From: Halovenus sp.
GTDB taxonomy: Archaea > Halobacteriota > Halobacteria > Halobacteriales > Haloarculaceae
Reading direction: 5' to 3'
NCBI GenBank assembly: GCA_003551265.1
Contig: PUMG01000171.1
Location: 1-17,341 of the forward strand
Length of the DNA stretch: 17,341 nt
Of this stretch, positions 14,165 through 17,341 are shown one piece after another; within the stretch, counting starts at the first letter, position 1; each line of letters starts with the position of its first letter. A program made the translations under genes and the position numbers. The notes beneath the pieces were generated by a model that made no database searches, was not told the DNA's origin, and saw nothing but the letters and a program-made list of their open reading frames with translations.

Positions 14165-15070
14165 ATGGTCCGGAACGTTGCAGAGGAGATAGCGGGTCTC
14201 GAAGCAGAGGATTTCTACTTGCTCTCGGGGGTCGAGCAGGGGATGCGGTTCTCGGAGTACGTCGACCGCGACAAACTGCCTGAATTCTCTCGTCTTACAC
14301 CCGAGGAGGTCGACTACCGACTGGACCGGTGTGAGCGCCGCGGCCTGCTCAAGCGAAAGACCATCCAGTACGAAGGGTATCGACTCTCGTTCGAGGGGTA
14401 CGACGCGCTCGCGTTACACACCTTCGCCGAGCGTGAAACTGTCGAAGGTGTGGGCGCACCACTCGGTGTTGGGAAAGAGAGTGACGTCTACGAGGTGCAC
14501 TCGTATCGTCCGTTCGCCCTGAAGTTCCACCGCGAGGGCTACACCGAGTTCCGCGAGGTCAACCGCGAACGCGAGTACACCGCCGACCACAGACACGTCT
14601 CGTGGATGTACACCGCTCGTAAGGCCGCAGAGCGTGAGTACGACGCACTGGAGACGCTGTATCCCACGGTATCGGTCCCGCGACCGGTAGACCACAACCG
14701 TCACGCAATCGTGATGGAGCGACTCGACGGCGTCGAACTCGAACGGTCTCGGCTCGAACCCGAACAGGTTGTCGGCGTCATGGAGTTGGTTCTCTCGGAG
14801 ATGGCGACCGCCTACGAAGAGGGGTACGTCCACGCGGACATGAGCGAGTACAACGTGTTCATCAACAGCGACGGTATCACCATCTTCGACTGGCCACAGG
14901 CCGTCCCCATCGACCACGAGAACAGCGTCGAACTCCTTCAGCGCGACGTCGAGAACATCGTGAGCTACTTCCAGCGCAAATACCCCGCCCAGGTCGATGC
15001 CGTCGACACCGACAGAATTACCAACGCCATTCGTGACGGGACGTTCGAGACGTCCCTAGCCAAAAAGTGA
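14165..15070 (+). CDS. rio2: RIO-type serine/threonine protein kinase Rio2
   Basis: A 301-residue RIO2 kinase/ATPase, which acts in maturation of the small ribosomal subunit in archaea and eukaryotes. Residues 1-90 are the RIO2-specific winged helix (VRNVAEEIAGLEAEDFYLL, RLTPEEVDYRLDRCERRGLL). The kinase part has the P-loop GVGKESDVYE (101-110), ATP lysine K120 in FALKFHREG, the catalytic loop HADMSEYNVF with D225, and metal-binding D242 in IFDWPQ. The length is normal for archaeal members. ATG 14165 is supported by the TATA box and family N-terminus. It lies 110 bp from the start of the divergent truncated gene and ends 18 bp from the convergent DUF1059 gene. Confidence 0.93.
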   Translation: MVRNVAEEIAGLEAEDFYLLSGVEQGMRFSEYVDRDKLPEFSRLTPEEVDYRLDRCERRGLLKRKTIQYEGYRLSFEGYDALALHTFAERETVEGVGAPLGVGKESDVYEVHSYRPFALKFHREGYTEFREVNREREYTADHRHVSWMYTARKAAEREYDALETLYPTVSVPRPVDHNRHAIVMERLDGVELERSRLEPEQVVGVMELVLSEMATAYEEGYVHADMSEYNVFINSDGITIFDWPQAVPIDHENSVELLQRDVENIVSYFQRKYPAQVDAVDTDRITNAIRDGTFETSLAKK

Positions 15071-15088
15071 GGGCTAGAGTCCCACAGA

Positions 15089-15262
15089 CTAGACGACCTG
15101 GAGATGGTCGCTCTGTAGCTCCTCGGCCGTAAGCTCCGTCCCGTGGACCTCTTTCATGTGCTTCTGTGCCAGTTCGACCGCTTCCTCCTGGTTCTCTGAT
15201 TGAATGATGAATCGGCACGTGTCCGAGACCGACTCACAGTCGAGTTTGTGTGCTTTTGTCAT
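15089..15262 (-). CDS. DUF1059 domain protein
   Basis: A 57-residue protein, MTKAHKLDCESVSDTCRF at the start and then NQEEAVELAQKHMKEVHG, matching the small DUF1059 family: a short beta sheet plus the helix E-(L/A)-x-x-x-x-x-H-x-x-x-x-H, with two cysteines (C10, C17). The function is unknown. The ATG at 15260-15262 is preferred; an ATG 7 codons upstream adds MSRHSRT, not typical of the family. A TATA-like GTTAACAG lies 70 bp or more upstream on this strand, so there may be a 5' leader. It is convergent with rio2. Confidence 0.8.
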   Translation of the reverse strand: MTKAHKLDCESVSDTCRFIIQSENQEEAVELAQKHMKEVHGTELTAEELQSDHLQVV

Positions 15263-15467
15263 GGTTCGAGAGTGCCTCGACACGGCAGAGATGCCGACGC
15301 CGAAGCACTCGCTCCCGGTTAGCTATGCTGTCTGTTAACACTTTTTGTTCCGGGAATCATCAGTGTCGCTACGCTCAGCAGACGATACACAAACGGATAC
15401 CAACCGTGTCGAGAAGCGGGCGTCTGGGAAGAGAGTGATGTCTGCGTTAGATGGTGACCCGTCAGTC

Positions 15468-16076
15468 TCACTTCCTGATGGTCAGTGCGACCTCGTCGTC
15501 GGTGATTCGTTCGATGTTGCTCTCGTCGATGGTGTACTCTGCTTCTTCGACAGTCCCCCAGCCCAGTTTCGCCCTGATTTTACTCACGATTCCTGGTTCG
15601 GGGTTGATGTGCGCTCTGTTTCCGTGCACCGTCTCGACCATTCCTATCATCCCCCCATCCGCACCCACAACTGGTTTGCCTTCGTCTTCTGCTCTGAGCT
15701 GGGTTCGAATCTCCCCACTCTCGACGACCCGCTCGTCGAAGTCGGTCGTAACCGTCTCCCCCGCCACAAGACGCGCCTCGAACTCGCTGGTTTCGACCGA
15801 GACGCGAGTTGCCGCCTCACTGCGGGTGACGAGGTCGAGTGGCTGCTCGACATCTTCGCCGTGGTGTACGACAACCAGTTCGTGAGCGTCCAGCTGCTCG
15901 AAAAACTCCTCCCACGAAAGTCTCTCCTCTCCTCGGAGGTCCACCCGGAACTCGAGCGCGTCCGGGCCCGCAGCTTCCGCCGTTCGGACAGGCCTCACGT
16001 CGTGTTCCGCCGCCCACTGTCTGATGGTTTCTCTCTCCACCGTCAATCTGCTCGGGTCAGCGGTGTTCGCTGTCAT
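15468..16076 (-). CDS. haloarchaeal protein with C-terminal PRC-barrel-like domain
   Basis: A 202-residue acidic soluble protein. Residues 1-90 hold a conserved-looking region (RETIRQWAAEHDVRPVRTAE, then RLSWEEFFEQLDAHELVVVH). Residues about 95-125 are a beta-rich acidic segment. Residues about 135-202 look like a PRC-barrel: KPVVGADGGMIGMVETVHGN, a short GIVSKIRAKLGW insert, then the final strand ITDDEVALTIRK. PRC-barrels occur in proteins tied to RNA processing (RimM), photosynthesis and, in haloarchaea, cell division (CdpB). This one is larger than CdpB proteins and its role cannot be inferred. A TTTTTACG stretch on the minus strand at 16107-16114 could be the TATA box. Confidence 0.7.
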   Translation of the reverse strand: MTANTADPSRLTVERETIRQWAAEHDVRPVRTAEAAGPDALEFRVDLRGEERLSWEEFFEQLDAHELVVVHHGEDVEQPLDLVTRSEAATRVSVETSEFEARLVAGETVTTDFDERVVESGEIRTQLRAEDEGKPVVGADGGMIGMVETVHGNRAHINPEPGIVSKIRAKLGWGTVEEAEYTIDESNIERITDDEVALTIRK

Positions 16077-16419
16077 GGTATCGAGCGGAAGCTACAGGGA
16101 ATCGACGTAAAAACATGAACTGCTTTCAGAAATGTAAGTCGACCTTATCGAGAGGAGGGAAACTAGTGATGACGAGTTCAAGTGAATCTGTGCTTACTCA
16201 CATCCGTGGAAGAGCGCCGACCTGTCCGCGCTTCGGAGTATGTATTATTAAATGTATCATATTGTACCCTCCTGTTGATTACGGCGGTCTGCCAGTTCTG
16301 TTCCAGAAAACAGCGACGAACCAACGGTTACAGTACAGATGGCTACGACGGGACGGAGATGGTGCAGACGAACCAGAGGATTGAAGTAGTGGAATCTTAC
16401 CGGTACAGATGAAACGCTC
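16077..16419. other. Intergenic region without a supported gene
   Basis: The 343 bp between two divergent genes hold only short open frames, none with the acidic haloarchaeal composition. A notably AT-rich patch (about 16239-16264, GTATTATTAAATG and ATCATATTG) is the main feature. It may hold promoter elements for either gene or be decayed DNA. I see no tRNA, repeat array or IS end in it. Confidence 0.5.
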
Positions 16420-16869
16420 ATGCAAGCATTCGTGCTTTTCGGTGCCGCGTGCGTCCTGGTGGTAACGGTGGCTGTCGGGATCGTCGCTCACGAGTTGACA
16501 CACGCAGTAGTCCTTCATTTATTCGGTGTGCCGTACGAAGTGAGCTGGTTCCCGGAGTCAAACACTGCGAGTCACTTCGGTGCAGGTGTCTTCACCGCGT
16601 GGGCGGCCGTAACGCCCCAGCGAATTCCACCCGAGACACCGGCGTGGGCGCTTCGCCTCTCCGCAATTGCGCCGCTCGCACTCGCACTCCCGTTCGCCCC
16701 GGTCATCTGGGGCGTCGTCCCCGACCCACTGGAGTCGACCAGCGTGATTCTCTCGGCTGTGACTGTCGCGTGGCTCGCCTGTGCGCTGCCGAGTCCACAG
16801 GACTTCTCTGTGTTCTGGTACGCAGACCGTGCCCTCGACGAAGTCGATGATGCATCCCGGAAAGCGTGA
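16420..16869 (+). CDS. small membrane protein with HExxH motif (M50-like metalloprotease candidate)
   Basis: A 149-residue membrane protein. Helix 1 (about 4-32) contains H24-E-L-T-H28, a zinc-protease HExxH motif buried in a membrane helix as in site-2 proteases. Further helices are seen at about 82-105 (RLSAIAPLALALPFAPVIWGV) and 107-127. After the last helix comes PSPQDFSVFWY, whose D128 could be the third zinc ligand that M50 enzymes supply near their final core helix. It is very short for an S2P enzyme and lacks PDZ or CBS domains. Substrate and activity are unknown, and it may be a non-proteolytic relative. The start ATG 16420 places helix 1 at the N-terminus; a weak ATCTTAC element lies 20-26 bp upstream. 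Confidence 0.65.
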   Translation: MQAFVLFGAACVLVVTVAVGIVAHELTHAVVLHLFGVPYEVSWFPESNTASHFGAGVFTAWAAVTPQRIPPETPAWALRLSAIAPLALALPFAPVIWGVVPDPLESTSVILSAVTVAWLACALPSPQDFSVFWYADRALDEVDDASRKA

Positions 16870-16894
16870 CGGAAATAGCGATGGACCTGAGATG

Positions 16895-17116
16895 TTACTG
16901 TTCTTCTTTCCGCGAGGAGACTGCTTTCTCGGCGGCGATGCGGGCGTGCTTGGCCGCGGCTTCTGCGTGTTCACTCGCCGTTTCAGCCTCCTCGTGATGT
17001 TCCTCGGATACCTCTGGCTCGGCTGACTTCGACCGTCGTTTGCGTAGTCGACGAAGTGTGATGATTCCAATCACGATTCCAATGCCAGCGGCAACTGTCT
17101 TTCTGAGTTGTGCCAT
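16895..17116 (-). CDS. short membrane-anchored helical protein, function unknown
   Basis: A 73-residue protein not recognised as a named family. Residues 7-22 form one membrane helix (TVAAGIGIVIGIITL), followed by a basic cluster RRLRKRRSK that predicts the following part to be cytoplasmic. An acidic, alanine-rich helix (EEHHEEAETASEHAEAAAKH) with coiled-coil character runs to the end. Start ATG 17114-17116 puts MAQLRK before the helix; a GTG/ATG further upstream would only add a few residues. It is convergent with the HExxH membrane protein gene, 25 bp apart, so a functional link is possible but not shown. Confidence 0.55.
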   Translation of the reverse strand: MAQLRKTVAAGIGIVIGIITLRRLRKRRSKSAEPEVSEEHHEEAETASEHAEAAAKHARIAAEKAVSSRKEEQ

Positions 17117-17231
17117 TACTCTCTGTACCGGACACACCAAAATGAGTATGAGGACGTTACCTCTTCGGAATCGAGACGTACAAAACCACTAAGGAGTGTT
17201 AGCCAGGTGATGAACGTCGAACTGACATCCT

Positions 17232-17251
17232 CCCACGGCTAAAGCCGTGGG
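17232..17251. repeat. IS200/IS605 right-end hairpin
   Basis: CCCACGGCT (17232-17240), AA, AGCCGTGGG (17243-17251) is a perfect 9-bp palindrome. In this family such subterminal hairpins are recognised by TnpA as single-stranded DNA and form the end of the TnpB guide RNA scaffold. Confidence 0.75.
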
Positions 17252-17341
17252 GTTCCCCCACTGGGGGTTGAATCCACGAGTAGCGGGAGGTTCGCAGGTT
17301 CCTCGTCACGGTGGACGATGACCTGCGTTTCGGGCTGTGCC
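17239..17341 (-). CDS. tnpB: TnpB-like RNA-guided endonuclease, last 33 codons
   Basis: The minus-strand frame starting at 17340 reads AQPETQVIVHRDEEPANLPL and then LVDSTPSGGTPRL before a TAG at 17239-17241. The stop codon lies inside the right-end hairpin, as is common for haloarchaeal TnpB genes whose 3' end overlaps the element end. No catalytic residue of the RuvC domain is within the window, so the assignment rests on the ending, the hairpin and their overlap. TnpB is a transposon-encoded nuclease guided by an RNA from the same 3' region. Whether the gene is complete or decayed cannot be seen here. Confidence 0.6.
   Translation of the reverse strand, partial: AQPETQVIVHRDEEPANLPLLVDSTPSGGTPRL

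Larger units (their letters stand above)
17206..17341 (-). ncRNA. Candidate TnpB guide RNA (omega/sot RNA), partial
   Basis: TnpB guide RNAs arise from the tnpB 3' end through the right end, and run into flanking DNA that serves as guide. Here the minus strand would give a scaffold containing both hairpins (17267-17232) and a guide beginning just outside about 17226. Sense overlapping transcripts at tnpB 3' ends are known in Halobacterium. The boundaries are inferred. Confidence 0.45.
17226..17341 (-). mobile_element. IS200/IS605-type element, right end (cut by window edge)
   Basis: The imperfectly known element end at about 17226 is followed inward by a 9-bp-stem hairpin (17232-17251), a second small hairpin CCCCC-ACT-GGGGG (17255-17267), and then the C-terminal coding part of a TnpB-like protein reading out of the window. 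Haloarchaeal IS200/IS605 elements characteristically end in an ACGGC...GCCGT hairpin next to GAGGATGTCA, as seen here on the minus strand. The exact cleavage point is not certain. Confidence 0.75.

Noticed and set aside
15345..16118. A 257-codon plus-strand frame over the PRC-barrel-like gene
   Set aside because: Its composition is not haloarchaeal and it has no recognisable motif; the minus strand has an acidic protein with a PRC-like end.
16115..16384. An 89-codon plus-strand frame in the intergenic gap
   Set aside because: Basic, Cys/Arg-rich, not acidic, no start context or homology that I recognise.
1..17341. CRISPR array or cas genes
   Set aside because: No regularly spaced direct repeats and no Cas-like protein were seen.

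Overview
The window is from a haloarchaeon (class Halobacteria); the genus cannot be fixed from sequence alone. The DNA is GC-rich and the proteins are strongly acidic (Asp/Glu-rich). Several genes are archaeal or haloarchaeal markers: NMD3, a TRAM-domain protein, TrmY, RIO2 and a PspAB-like protein. Several start codons sit about 25-30 bp after an archaeal TATA box, as expected for leaderless transcripts.

Layout. 1-1525: two divergent DppC-like and DppB-like ABC permeases, the first cut by the window edge. 1629-4768: an information-processing block with a TRAM protein, PspAB-like protein (minus), NMD3, tRNA-Pro(CGG) (minus) and TrmY (minus). A 19-bp copy of the tRNA 3' end lies just upstream of the tRNA gene. 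4853-6691: an AidB-type acyl-CoA dehydrogenase. 6799-9180: a large secreted protein (PQQ-type beta-propeller, two CARDB-like domains, a degenerate dockerin and a C-terminal beta domain), preceded by an inverted repeat beside its TATA box. 9188-11914 (minus): a REC-PAS-PAS-PAS histidine kinase and a UspA protein.

12055-14054 is a rearrangement scar. A 944-bp IS5-family insertion sequence with perfect 18-bp terminal inverted repeats sits between the 5' part of an S9 peptidase gene (plus strand) and the 5' part of a different gene (minus strand). Both are cut exactly at the IS ends and there is no target duplication, so the 3' halves of two convergent genes appear to have been deleted. The minus-strand remnant is short enough to be missed by ordinary gene calling.

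14165-17116: RIO2 kinase, a DUF1059 protein, a PRC-barrel-like protein, a small HExxH membrane protein and a short membrane-anchored helical protein. At the right edge (17226-17341) lies the right end of an IS200/IS605-type element: the last 33 codons of a TnpB-like protein (minus), whose stop codon lies inside a 9-bp-stem hairpin. This is the usual place for a TnpB guide (omega/sot) RNA, and the bases just outside the element would be its guide.

I see no CRISPR array and no clearly new multi-gene system. The most informative features are the IS-bounded double gene truncation, the TnpB/guide-RNA end and the operator-like repeat in front of the propeller-dockerin gene.
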